NCBI GenBank assembly: GCA_947628595.1 | Contig: CANRAN010000029.1 | Coordinates: forward strand, 1 to 12,020 | Reading direction: 5' to 3' | From: an uncultured Clostridia bacterium | Lineage (GTDB): Bacteria; Bacillota; Clostridia; Oscillospirales; Acutalibacteraceae | DNA length: 12,020 nt | Part shown: one piece after another, positions 5,442 to 12,020 of the stretch | Position numbering within the stretch: position 1 is the stretch's first letter | How the letters are laid out: every line of letters starts with the position of its first letter | Made by a program: the position numbers and the translations under genes | The notes under the pieces: generated by a model | Told to the model about the DNA's origin: nothing | Databases searched by the model: none | The model's input: the letters and a program-made list of their open reading frames with translations, nothing else

Positions 5442-6193
5442 TGATAACAGCGGGACAGATATATGCTTACATAAATGAAATTGCACCGTTTGAAACAGCC
5501 ATGAGCTTTGATAATGTCGGATTGCTTATCGGAAGTGCCGAACAGACCTCGGAAAAGGTTTTGCTTGCGCTTGATGTTACATCGGAGGTAATTAGAGAGG
5601 CATTTGAGGATGGTGCAAAAATAATAATAAGTCACCACCCGATAATATTCAGTCCGCTGAAATCCATAGAAGTGGGGAGTGTACCATATCTTGCGGTAAA
5701 AAATGATATAACGGTAATATCGGCACATACAAACCTTGATATAGCGGAAATCGGAGTGAATAACACACTTGCCGAGGCGGTAGGTGTAATATCGGAAGGT
5801 GGGACAAATTCGGAATGTCTGCTTATAGGAGAACTTGAAAAGGAGATTGATTCCGATAAATTCGCATATAGAATAAAATCCGCATTATCCTGTCACGGAC
5901 TGAGATATTCAAAAAGAAACGGTACAATAAAGAAGGTGGGAATATCATGTGGGGCAGGGGGAAGTAATATATTTGCGGCGGTATCGGCAGGGGCGGATGC
6001 CTTTGTTACAGGGGAAATAAAACATCACGAAATACTTTTTGCGGGTCAACATAATACAGCCATTTATGATATAGGACATTTCTGTTCGGAGGATATGATA
6101 ATACCGAAGCTCGCAGGAATTTTAGGGAAAAAATTTCCCGATACCACATTTAAGCAGGCAAAAGCCGATTTGGATAAGCTGATGTATATTTAG
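5441..6193 (+). CDS. Nif3-like dinuclear metal centre protein
   Basis: This is a member of the NIF3/DUF34 family: hexameric cytosolic proteins with two bound metal ions, often labelled GTP cyclohydrolase 1 type 2. Their true activity is unsettled. Metal ligands are visible: ISHHPIIF with His65 and His66, HTNLD with Asp100, and the C-terminal GHFCSED with His213 and Glu217. MSFDNVGLLIG (21-31) is the usual N-terminal signature. The 250-aa length corresponds to the short form without the PII-like insert found in B. subtilis YqfO (about 370 aa). Residues 120-165 form only a short linker where the insert would sit. GGGGGA at 5429-5434 precedes the start. The one-base overlap with trmK (TAATG) suggests coupled translation. 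Confidence 0.92.
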   Translation: MITAGQIYAYINEIAPFETAMSFDNVGLLIGSAEQTSEKVLLALDVTSEVIREAFEDGAKIIISHHPIIFSPLKSIEVGSVPYLAVKNDITVISAHTNLDIAEIGVNNTLAEAVGVISEGGTNSECLLIGELEKEIDSDKFAYRIKSALSCHGLRYSKRNGTIKKVGISCGAGGSNIFAAVSAGADAFVTGEIKHHEILFAGQHNTAIYDIGHFCSEDMIIPKLAGILGKKFPDTTFKQAKADLDKLMYI

Positions 6194-6247
6194 AAAAATC
6201 AGCCGAATATTATGTAAATATTTTTAGTTTTATTTTGGGGGTTTATA

Positions 6248-7996
6248 ATGGCACTCGACGGTGTATTTTTAAGACATATAAAAAAGGAACTTGAGGAAAA
6301 ACTTATAGGTAGCAGAATAGATAAAATCTATCAGCCGTCAAAAGATCGATTACTTTTAACATTGCGTTCAAGGGAGGGTAGCTATAAGCTTATAATTTCC
6401 GCAAGGGCGGATGCTCCGAGAATAAATATAACAACAGCTTCTCCGGAAAATCCGAAGGTACCGCCTATGCTTTGTATGCTTCTGCGTAAAAGACTCTCGG
6501 GGGCAAAACTGAGATCGGTTAGTCAGACGGGACTTGAAAGGACAATTACGCTTGAATTTGAGGCAGTGAACGAGCTTGGGGATATCGTAATGCTTAAGCT
6601 TGTTGTTGAGATAATGGGGCAGTACAGTAATATTATATTCATTGATGAAAACGGCATTATAATAGATGCTGTCAAGCGTGTGGATGCTTCAATGTCGTCA
6701 CAGCGACTTATACTTCCGGGAATGAAGTACGAAATGCCTCCAAAGCAGGTAAAGCTTTGTATGCTTGATACAGATGCTGAGGATATTATAAATGCAGTGG
6801 AGAGCCTACCCGGCTCCAAACCGCTTTCAAAGGCACTGCTTTCCGTAGTACAGGGAGTTTCACCGATAATATGCAGGGAACTTGAATACCTGACAGGCAG
6901 GGGAGCGGATGTATATTCAGACAGTCTGAATGAGGAGCAGAGGACACGATTATTGTATTTTCTCAAAAGAGATATAAAAGCCGCAAGAGAATGTTCGGGT
7001 GTACCATGCATTATAACGGATACAGTGAATAAACCGATAGATTTTACATTTGAGCATATACAGCAATACGGGTCGGGCAGGTCAAAGCAGGAAAGTGATA
7101 CCTTTAGCGGATTGCTTGATATTTATTATTCAAAACGGGATAACATGGCGGCAATAAGATCGAAATCCGAGGATCTCACGAGGCTTCTGTCAAATGCGGC
7201 TACAAGACTTATAAAAAAGATATACAGACAAAATGATGAGCTAAAAGCCTGTGCCGACAGAGAGCATTTAAGAATATGCGGAGATTTATTGCAAGCTAAC
7301 CTGTATAGGATAGAAAGGGGAGCAACAGAATGTGAGGTTGAGAATTTCTATGATGAAAATACGGCTAAAATAAAGATAAAGCTTGACCCGTCAATTTCTC
7401 CGTCAGCCAATGCACAAAAATATTACAAAAGCTACCAAAAGGCAAAGACGGCCGAGCAGGTACTTCGTGTACAGATAGAGCAGGCGGAAGCAGAACTCGA
7501 CTACGTATCGTCTGTATCGGATAGTCTGAGCAGAGCGGAAAGTGTTCGGGAGCTTGACGAGATTCGACAGGAGCTGACCGAGGAGGGATATATAAAGGCA
7601 AAGGGTAAAAGACAGAAGAGTGAAAAGCCGCTTTCACCGCTTGAATTTACCTCACCCGGCGGCTTCAAAATACTTGTAGGAAGAAACAATAAGCAGAATG
7701 ATATGCTCACACTTAAACAATCGGATAAAAATGATATATGGTTTCATGTCAAGGATATACCCGGTTCACATACAATAATCATTACAAACGGAAAAGAACC
7801 CGGGGATGCCGATATACTCTATGCTGCACAGCTTGCCGCCTATCACAGTAAGGCGAGAGAGGCAGGCAAGGTTCCCGTGGATTATACGAGGGTCAAATAT
7901 GTAAGTAAGCCACGTGGAGCAAAGCCGGGAATGGTGATATATGTAAATCAGACGACAGTTTATGTATCGCCACAGCAACATGATGATATCCGATAA
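6248..7996 (+). CDS. rqcH: RqcH, NFACT-family ribosome quality control protein
   Basis: RqcH (also annotated fibronectin-binding protein or FbpA) binds stalled 50S subunits carrying peptidyl-tRNA. With RqcP it adds C-terminal alanine tails that mark the peptide for proteolysis. The 582 aa hold all the family parts. An NFACT-N domain lies at about 1-190, with MALDGVFLRHI at the start and LPGMKYEMPP at 156-165. A helical middle and coiled coil span about 295-445. TEEGYIK lies at 444-450, and an NFACT-R domain at about 465-575 contains ILVGRNNKQND and DIWFHVKDIPGSH. The Asp-Arg pair needed for alanine tailing in B. subtilis RqcH (D97/R98) appears here as Glu97-Arg98. GGGGG at 6237-6241 lies 6 nt before the ATG. 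It follows the Nif3 gene by 54 bases, probably in the same transcript. Confidence 0.93.
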   Translation: MALDGVFLRHIKKELEEKLIGSRIDKIYQPSKDRLLLTLRSREGSYKLIISARADAPRINITTASPENPKVPPMLCMLLRKRLSGAKLRSVSQTGLERTITLEFEAVNELGDIVMLKLVVEIMGQYSNIIFIDENGIIIDAVKRVDASMSSQRLILPGMKYEMPPKQVKLCMLDTDAEDIINAVESLPGSKPLSKALLSVVQGVSPIICRELEYLTGRGADVYSDSLNEEQRTRLLYFLKRDIKAARECSGVPCIITDTVNKPIDFTFEHIQQYGSGRSKQESDTFSGLLDIYYSKRDNMAAIRSKSEDLTRLLSNAATRLIKKIYRQNDELKACADREHLRICGDLLQANLYRIERGATECEVENFYDENTAKIKIKLDPSISPSANAQKYYKSYQKAKTAEQVLRVQIEQAEAELDYVSSVSDSLSRAESVRELDEIRQELTEEGYIKAKGKRQKSEKPLSPLEFTSPGGFKILVGRNNKQNDMLTLKQSDKNDIWFHVKDIPGSHTIIITNGKEPGDADILYAAQLAAYHSKAREAGKVPVDYTRVKYVSKPRGAKPGMVIYVNQTTVYVSPQQHDDIR

Positions 7997-8049
7997 CAGA
8001 TAAAATATTCTGCATATGATATAAAAAAATCAAATATGGATAAACGATT

Positions 8050-8077
8050 TTGTAATAAAGATAGAAAAAACTATAAT
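8050..8077 (+). promoter_or_regulatory. Probable promoter for the Na/Pi cotransporter gene
   Basis: A perfect TATAAT (8072-8077) is preceded by TTGTAA (8050-8055) with a 16-nt spacer. The resulting leader of about 90 nt contains an imperfect inverted repeat around 8089-8114. No intrinsic terminator for the upstream rqcH gene is visible in 7997-8049. Confidence 0.5.
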
Positions 8078-8176
8078 TCTCATAAAGAATATTAACTGTC
8101 GTATGTTGTAATATCATTGAAGAGTACAGATAAAAAGGATTAATGATAAGAGTAGGAAAAAACGGAGGACTTTGGT

Positions 8177-9835
8177 ATGACCTTCAATCAGGAAATAATA
8201 ATGCAGATTATTCTTGCACTCGGCGGACTGGGATTGTTTCTATACGGAATGAAGCTTATGGGAGAGGGACTTGAGCTTGCCGCCGGTTCAAACCTGCGTA
8301 CACTTCTCGAAAAACTTACAACAAACCGCTTTCTCGGTGCATTGGTAGGAATTATAGTAACGGCTATAATACAAAGCTCAACGGCAGTATCGGTTATGTG
8401 TGTGGGTTTCGTAAATGCCTCGATAATGAATATTAGCCAAGCTATGGGAGTTATAATGGGGGCAACGATTGGCACGACTGTAACAAGTGTGCTGCTTTCA
8501 ATACAGATATCCGATTATGCACCGATTGCAATATTCATAGGTGCATTTATGGTTGTTCTGAGCAAAAAGAATAACACAAAATACATAGGTCAGATAATAG
8601 CAGGTTTCGGAATTTTATTTTTCGGAATGACAACAATGAGCGGAAATCTCAAGCCGCTTGCGTCCTCGGAAGCTTTTTCACATATAATCACATCGGTAAG
8701 TAATCCGATTGTAGGAATAATTTTCGGAATAGTATTTGCAGCAATAATACAAAGCTCCTCGGCTGCCGTCGGTGTACTCCAGGCTTTGGGAGCGGCAGGA
8801 GCACTTATGCTGCCCAATGCGGTGTATATGGTATATGGTATTCACATAGGAGCGTGTGTAACGGCGGTTATCTCCTCGCTCGGTGCGACAAAGGCTGCGA
8901 AGCGAACTGCAATATCATATGTTGTATTTACATCTATGGGTGCAATATTATTTGCGCTTTTGTCGATGTTCACACCGTTCAATCAATTTATTGAAGCACT
9001 AACGGATATTGTACCGTTCCAGATATCCCTTGTACATATTATATCGAGTATTATAGCGACACTTGTTATGCTTCCGCTTGAGGGAGTTATAATAAAGCTT
9101 GCGTGTGTTGTCGTTCCCGGAGAGGATGAGCAGGAAAAGGAAGCAAGTCGGCTCAAATATGTTGATGAGCGTATGCTAAAAACACCTCCCTTTGCGGTAT
9201 CACAAATCACAAAGGAAATTGAAAGAATGGGTATGCTTGCAAAGAAGAATTTTACAAAATCTATGCAGGCCTTTATAAATCAAGATGAAAAGCTTATTGC
9301 CGAGGTTGAGGAAAATGAAGAGGTAATAGATTACCTTAACATGGCGATAACCAATTACCTTGTAAAGATAAACGGACTGAATCTTGAGGACAGTGACCGT
9401 GTAAAAATCGGTTCATATTATCATGTAGTAAGTGATATGGAACGAATAGGCGACCATGCCGAGAATATATGCGAGCTTGCACAGAACATCATAAAGAAGG
9501 GTGAAACCTTCAGTGATACGGCACTTGAGGAAGCAAACAAAATGCAGACTTTGGTTGACAGTATTCTTGATGAGGCGTTGGATATGTTCACAGCATCACA
9601 TTTTGACATAAGGGCAGCCGATACTGTAAGCGGTATTGAGCAGGAGATAGATGACAAGACAGCGGAATACAAGGAAAATCACATTGAAAGGCTCAGCACG
9701 GGAAAATGTAATGCAACAGTGGGTACGTTATTCATGGAGCTTTTGACGAACCTTGAAAGAATAGCTGATCACAGTATCAATATAGCCTTTTCAAAATCTC
9801 CGAAGAAGTCATCAAGAGAGGCGGTAACAGGTTAA
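8177..9835 (+). CDS. Na/Pi cotransporter family protein with PhoU-like domain
   Basis: This membrane protein imports, or possibly exports, inorganic phosphate with sodium. It is related to NptA/YjbB and the SLC34 family. Two inverted-repeat halves are seen. The first has IIQSST at 64-69 in the membrane part (about 8-150). The second has the matching IIQSSSAAVG at 190-199 (about 170-310). QSS motifs in each repeat form the phosphate/sodium site in SLC34-type carriers. After the last helix (about 285-312) comes a cytosolic PhoU-like helical domain (about 340-540), with the two PhoU signatures MERIGDHAENI (421-431) and LERIADHSINIA (526-537). The 552 aa are typical of this fused form. GGAGG at 8164-8168 lies 8 nt before the ATG. 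It is monocistronic, with its own promoter and the terminator at 10009-10048. Confidence 0.93.
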   Translation: MTFNQEIIMQIILALGGLGLFLYGMKLMGEGLELAAGSNLRTLLEKLTTNRFLGALVGIIVTAIIQSSTAVSVMCVGFVNASIMNISQAMGVIMGATIGTTVTSVLLSIQISDYAPIAIFIGAFMVVLSKKNNTKYIGQIIAGFGILFFGMTTMSGNLKPLASSEAFSHIITSVSNPIVGIIFGIVFAAIIQSSSAAVGVLQALGAAGALMLPNAVYMVYGIHIGACVTAVISSLGATKAAKRTAISYVVFTSMGAILFALLSMFTPFNQFIEALTDIVPFQISLVHIISSIIATLVMLPLEGVIIKLACVVVPGEDEQEKEASRLKYVDERMLKTPPFAVSQITKEIERMGMLAKKNFTKSMQAFINQDEKLIAEVEENEEVIDYLNMAITNYLVKINGLNLEDSDRVKIGSYYHVVSDMERIGDHAENICELAQNIIKKGETFSDTALEEANKMQTLVDSILDEALDMFTASHFDIRAADTVSGIEQEIDDKTAEYKENHIERLSTGKCNATVGTLFMELLTNLERIADHSINIAFSKSPKKSSREAVTG

Positions 9836-10008
9836 TTAGTGGCGGCTGTGGAGTTACTGCTGCTAATTTGCGGGTTGTCTCGCTGCATTCGCTGTCGGAG
9901 TGCGTAAAGATTTGTGTTGAGTAAACGGCATATTTGAGCAGTATGGAGATAGATAATTTTAATTAATAATGGGTTGATGTGGACTTTTTGTGGAATATAG
10001 TGTAATTA

Positions 10009-10048
10009 CGGTATTATGTACATTTTTGTACATATGCCGATTTTTTTT
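10009..10048 (+). terminator. Intrinsic terminator of the Na/Pi cotransporter gene
   Basis: CGGTATTATGTACA (10009-10022) pairs with TGTACATATGCCG (10027-10039), with one wobble and one bulged T. The loop is 4 nt, and eight Ts follow (10041-10048). It lies 173 bases after the stop codon, so the transcript carries a long 3' untranslated stretch. Confidence 0.85.
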
Positions 10049-10200
10049 ACAATAAATAATCTTGTGAATTGAGAATAAATAGTTGTATGATGCAAATATC
10101 TGGAATAAAACGGCTTATTCTCAGGGTGTGTCATGTACTTTTTTTGCTTCCTATGCTAATATTATATGGGTGAGGTAGGTGCAGTAAAATTAACCCGTGG

Positions 10201-10207
10201 AAAGGAG
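10201..10207 (+). promoter_or_regulatory. Ribosome binding site fixing the XRE start at 10217
   Basis: AAAGGAG lies 9 nt before ATG 10217. This rules against the longer in-frame ATG at 10166, whose extra 17 residues would include the ribosome site itself. Confidence 0.8.
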
Positions 10208-10216
10208 AAAAAAGTA

Positions 10217-10747
10217 ATGGATCAACAAAAAATAGGCAGTTTCATAAAAGAACTCCGCCTTGAAAAAAAACTTACCCAGGAACAGTTGTCGGAGCTATTG
10301 GGTGTATCAAACAGAAGTGTATCACGTTGGGAAAACGGAAAAACACTTCCCGATATTGACTTGTTAATAGAGCTTGCAGATATTTTTGGTGTTGAAATAA
10401 GTGAACTGCTGTCCGGAGAAAGGAAGGTGGAAGCCGTTGATGAGAAAACAGAAGAAACACTTGTAAAAATGGTTGATTACAGTAATACAGAAAAAGAAAA
10501 TATTTCAAAAAGAATCAGAATTAGAATCATTAGTACATTAATATTGATATTTATTTATGCCGTCTATGATATTACAAAGTCCGACGATATCAATCCATTT
10601 ATTTTAAAATTCGTACTTGGTGTAGTTGCGGGAAATTTGCTTGTATGTGTATTTTCTACCTCACGCTATATGGCAAGGCTCACAGCAGCAAAGCAAAGAC
10701 TTCTTAAAAAAATCCGTAAGGAAATTGATAAAAATGAAAAAGAGTAG
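10217..10747 (+). CDS. XRE-family helix-turn-helix regulator with C-terminal membrane segments
   Basis: The 176-aa protein has an N-terminal HTH_3/XRE domain (about 6-61). It reads IKELRLEKKLTQEQLSELLG with the recognition part VSNRSVSRWENGKTLPDIDL. A charged linker follows (62-100) and then two hydrophobic segments, about 103-120 (IISTLILIFIYAVYDI) and 128-147 (FILKFVLGVVAGNLLVCVFS). A basic C-terminal tail ends the protein. The layout suggests a DNA-binding domain held at the membrane, perhaps sensing an envelope or membrane signal; this is inference. Such membrane-anchored XRE proteins are frequent in Clostridia, mostly uncharacterised. The 14-base overlap with a small hydrophobic ORF suggests that the two are made together. 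Confidence 0.88.
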   Translation: MDQQKIGSFIKELRLEKKLTQEQLSELLGVSNRSVSRWENGKTLPDIDLLIELADIFGVEISELLSGERKVEAVDEKTEETLVKMVDYSNTEKENISKRIRIRIISTLILIFIYAVYDITKSDDINPFILKFVLGVVAGNLLVCVFSTSRYMARLTAAKQRLLKKIRKEIDKNEKE

Positions 10748-10877
10748 ATACTATACAATACTTACATTTATAGTTGCTATTTGTTTTTTTGTTGTGGACT
10801 TATTAATTATGACATACTGTATCTTATTCTCGGCCGTATTTGGGCGGTTGTATGTGTATTTTCTCTATTCGTTATAA
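10734..10877 (+). CDS. Putative 47-aa small membrane protein overlapping the XRE gene
   Basis: ATG 10734 opens a frame that overlaps the last 14 bases of the XRE gene and ends at TAA 10875-10877. The product starts with a basic MKKSRYY. It then has a hydrophobic stretch from about residue 7 to 36 (TILTFIVAICFFVVDLLIMT and onwards) and ends FGRLYVYFLYSL. This fits one long or two short membrane helices with a positive-inside N-terminus. AAGGA at 10718-10722 lies 11 nt upstream. It could be a partner of the membrane XRE protein or the remnant of a longer membrane protein. I do not recognise a family, and a chance ORF in T-rich DNA is not excluded. Confidence 0.45.
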   Translation: MKKSRYYTILTFIVAICFFVVDLLIMTYCILFSAVFGRLYVYFLYSL

Positions 10878-10953
10878 GCGGAGTTAATCAGGTGGGAAAA
10901 AGTGGGTAAAATAATAGGATTATTATTTGATTAATCTAAATTTAATGAAAGAG

Positions 10954-11000
10954 TGGCCGTCGCATTAAGCATTAACGCACTTAATGCGACAGCCATTTTT
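10954..11000 (+). terminator. Intrinsic terminator between convergent genes, possibly bidirectional
   Basis: The arm at 10954-10969 pairs with 10980-10995 over 16 positions with one C-A mismatch, with a 10-nt loop. TTTTT follows at 10996-11000. It ends the XRE/small-ORF transcript. On the minus strand the same hairpin starts about 14 bases after the stop of the zinc-ribbon gene but is followed by only a weak T-rich stretch, so it may serve both genes. Confidence 0.75.
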
Positions 11001-11009
11001 CGGAAATTA

Positions 11010-12020
11010 TCAAAATTCAAATGGTTGAGGCTGACCGCAGCCACAGGTGCCGACATACTTCGGCATAACCTTACCGCAATTAGGACAGGTCCATGTATCC
11101 TCTTGTATTTCATTGCTGACAGCTATATCGGATTTTTTGTTTTTTCTAAGCCCACCGAAACCACGCTTTTTAGCCGGAGCAGAACCGGTGTCTTGGGATT
11201 CGGGAATATCCGAATATCTCATAGGAGTAGGAGGAGGAACATTATCAAAATTGTATCCCGGTATGTCATCATCGTTATTAGTGTTATTTTCGGGAATATC
11301 ACTGAAACGCATGGGGGTCGGAGGGGGAACATTGCCGAAATTATATCCCGGAACATCGTCTTCATCATTACTTTCAGCAGTTAAATCACCGTATCCCATC
11401 GGAGAGGCAGACGGAGCATTATTACTCTGTACAGTAGGCTGAATTTTTTTTGCAAACGGTCTGTTTACCTGTACATCTCTGTTTATATTACTTGTATTAT
11501 TTGATGCCTGTGGATTGTAGGATTCGATAGAGGGTGCAGAAAGATAAAATTCCGTTTCATCTGTTATTCTGTCACTGCCATATTCTTCATTATCATCCTG
11601 TGACAAAGTAGGGGTATCATTTATTTTATTTATTGGAGGTACTGCACTCATCGGGTTTGTCGGAACAGAGGGTGGAGTCGGCTGTACAGGTATATCATCG
11701 AAATCAAACGGCTGCTGTTCGCCGCAACCGCAAGTACCGACATACTTCGGCATAACCTTACCGCAGTTGGGACAAGTCCAAGTGTCGTTGCTTTGGACGG
11801 GAGCGGCAGTATTGATAGTACCATTATTTATGGGAGTTTGTTTTTCAGCCTTGACCTTGCTGCGGAACATACTCTTTTTTTCCGTCTTAGGCTCATCTGC
11901 AACGGGAGCAACCGGGGCAGGCTGCAAGGCAGGAGGATTGTCAAAATCAAACGGCTGCTGTTCGCCGCAACCGCAAGTACCGACATACTTCGGCATAACC
12001 TTACCGCAGTTGGGACAAGT
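11010..12020 (-). CDS. Repeat zinc-ribbon, low-complexity protein (5' end missing)
   Basis: The visible 336 residues are the C-terminal part of a longer protein that runs past the window edge. Three zinc-ribbon-like units are present: TCPNCGKVMPKYVGTCGCG at visible residues 1-19, again 81 residues later, and at the very C-terminus (first Cys about 312). Each has a CxxC pair and a CxC pair, suited to bind one zinc ion. Each ribbon is followed by a QPFDF or QPFEF motif. The linkers are rich in Pro, Asn, Asp and Ser and look disordered. Two tandem 30-residue repeats with PGYNFxNVPPPTPMRxSDIPE lie near residues 230-290. There is no membrane segment or signal peptide in the visible part. CPxCG...CGCG tails are common in clostridial proteins of unknown role. 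The function is unknown; a protein-interaction scaffold is a guess. Confidence 0.8.
   Translation of the reverse strand, partial: TCPNCGKVMPKYVGTCGCGEQQPFDFDNPPALQPAPVAPVADEPKTEKKSMFRSKVKAEKQTPINNGTINTAAPVQSNDTWTCPNCGKVMPKYVGTCGCGEQQPFDFDDIPVQPTPPSVPTNPMSAVPPINKINDTPTLSQDDNEEYGSDRITDETEFYLSAPSIESYNPQASNNTSNINRDVQVNRPFAKKIQPTVQSNNAPSASPMGYGDLTAESNDEDDVPGYNFGNVPPPTPMRFSDIPENNTNNDDDIPGYNFDNVPPPTPMRYSDIPESQDTGSAPAKKRGFGGLRKNKKSDIAVSNEIQEDTWTCPNCGKVMPKYVGTCGCGQPQPFEF
11201..11364. repeat. Two tandem 90-bp in-frame repeats
   Basis: Copies at 11201-11274 and 11291-11364 are offset by 90 bp (30 codons) and encode the PGYNFxNVPPPTPMRxSDIPE units of the minus-strand zinc-ribbon gene. They begin with the same CGGGAATATC, but many third positions differ, so the duplication is not recent. 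Confidence 0.75.
11701..11777. repeat. Direct repeat copy 1 (zinc-ribbon coding unit)
   Basis: These 77 bases are identical to 11944-12020. The spacing of 243 bp equals 81 codons and keeps frame. They encode one zinc ribbon with its QPFDF tail. A third, diverged copy encodes the C-terminal ribbon at about 11012-11093. Confidence 0.9.
11944..12020. repeat. Direct repeat copy 2, reaching the window edge
   Basis: This copy is identical to 11701-11777 up to the window edge, so the repeat may be longer than 77 bases and more copies may follow. The linker DNA between the two copies is not repeated. Confidence 0.9.

Larger units (their letters stand above)
9836..10216. other. 381-base intergenic region with terminator, hairpins and weak promoter
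   Basis: I see no convincing gene here. Immediately after the Na/Pi stop, 9836-9845 can pair with 9857-9866 (10 bp with three wobbles). The strong terminator is at 10009-10048. Further on, GAGAATAA (10071-10078) and GAATAA (10103-10108) can each pair with TTATTCTC or its inner TTATTC (10115-10122), two mutually exclusive folds. An extended -10-like TGCTAATAT (10154-10162) overlaps a TATTAT (10160-10165), but no good -35 box goes with either. The promoter of the XRE gene therefore lies somewhere between 10050 and 10170. Confidence 0.5.

Noticed and set aside
6523..7011. 162-codon minus-strand frame inside rqcH
   Set aside because: It is a shadow of the long NFACT coding sequence, which is unambiguous. 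The Ser/Ile-rich product is typical of an antisense reading.
8041..8176. Classical Pho box before the phosphate transporter
   Set aside because: Only one partial half-site is visible, and repeat spacing and sequence do not match the known consensus. It is kept only as a low-interest finding.
10953..11442. Two plus-strand frames (10953-11384 and 11047-11442) opposite the zinc-ribbon gene
   Set aside because: The minus-strand frame encodes repeated CPNCG...CGCG units. The plus-strand products are antisense to these repeats and have no ribosome sites.

Overview
The window looks like chromosomal DNA from a low-GC, Gram-positive anaerobe of the Clostridia, probably Oscillospiraceae/Ruminococcaceae. 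This is an inference. It rests on AT-rich intergenic DNA, AGGAGG-like ribosome sites before most genes, TATAAT-type promoters, a DUF1858 protein, an RqcH/NFACT protein, a cytidylate kinase-like protein, and a CPxCG...CGCG zinc-ribbon protein of a kind common in this group. No rRNA, tRNA, CRISPR array or phage module was seen.

Left edge (1-395): the first ~165 bases look like the right end of an IS200/IS605-type element. They hold the last codons of a possible tnpB and a chain of hairpins resembling an omega-RNA scaffold, ending directly against a strong intrinsic terminator. A second terminator at 329-380 serves the minus-strand gene that follows. Bases 396-2006 (minus) encode an orphan family 5 (oligopeptide-type) solute-binding lipoprotein. 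It is transcribed away from a divergent promoter region at 2030-2233.

Centre: a first rightward operon (2234-4312) holds a cytidylate kinase-like P-loop protein, a small lipoprotein, an unknown acidic protein and a left-handed beta-helix protein resembling the acetyltransferase half of GlmU. After a clear promoter at 4423-4451, a second rightward group (4485-7996) holds a DUF1858 cysteine-motif protein, TrmK (tRNA m1A22 methyltransferase), a Nif3-family metalloprotein and RqcH/NFACT (ribosome-associated quality control). This set leans towards translation and tRNA maintenance. A separate unit encodes a Na+/phosphate cotransporter with a C-terminal PhoU-like domain (8177-9835).

Right side: a 381-base gap contains a strong terminator (10009-10048) and hairpin-forming sequence. 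An XRE-type regulator with two membrane segments follows, its 3' end overlapped by a 47-codon ORF for a small hydrophobic protein. A bidirectional terminator (10954-11000) separates these from a convergent minus-strand gene that runs off the right edge. That gene encodes a repeat-rich, low-complexity protein with at least three zinc-ribbon units. Two of the units are encoded by DNA identical over at least 77 bases.

No complete, clearly novel system was found. The most unusual items are the omega-RNA end abutting a terminator, the repeat zinc-ribbon protein, the membrane XRE plus small-protein pair, and the uncharacterised four-gene operon at 2234-4312.
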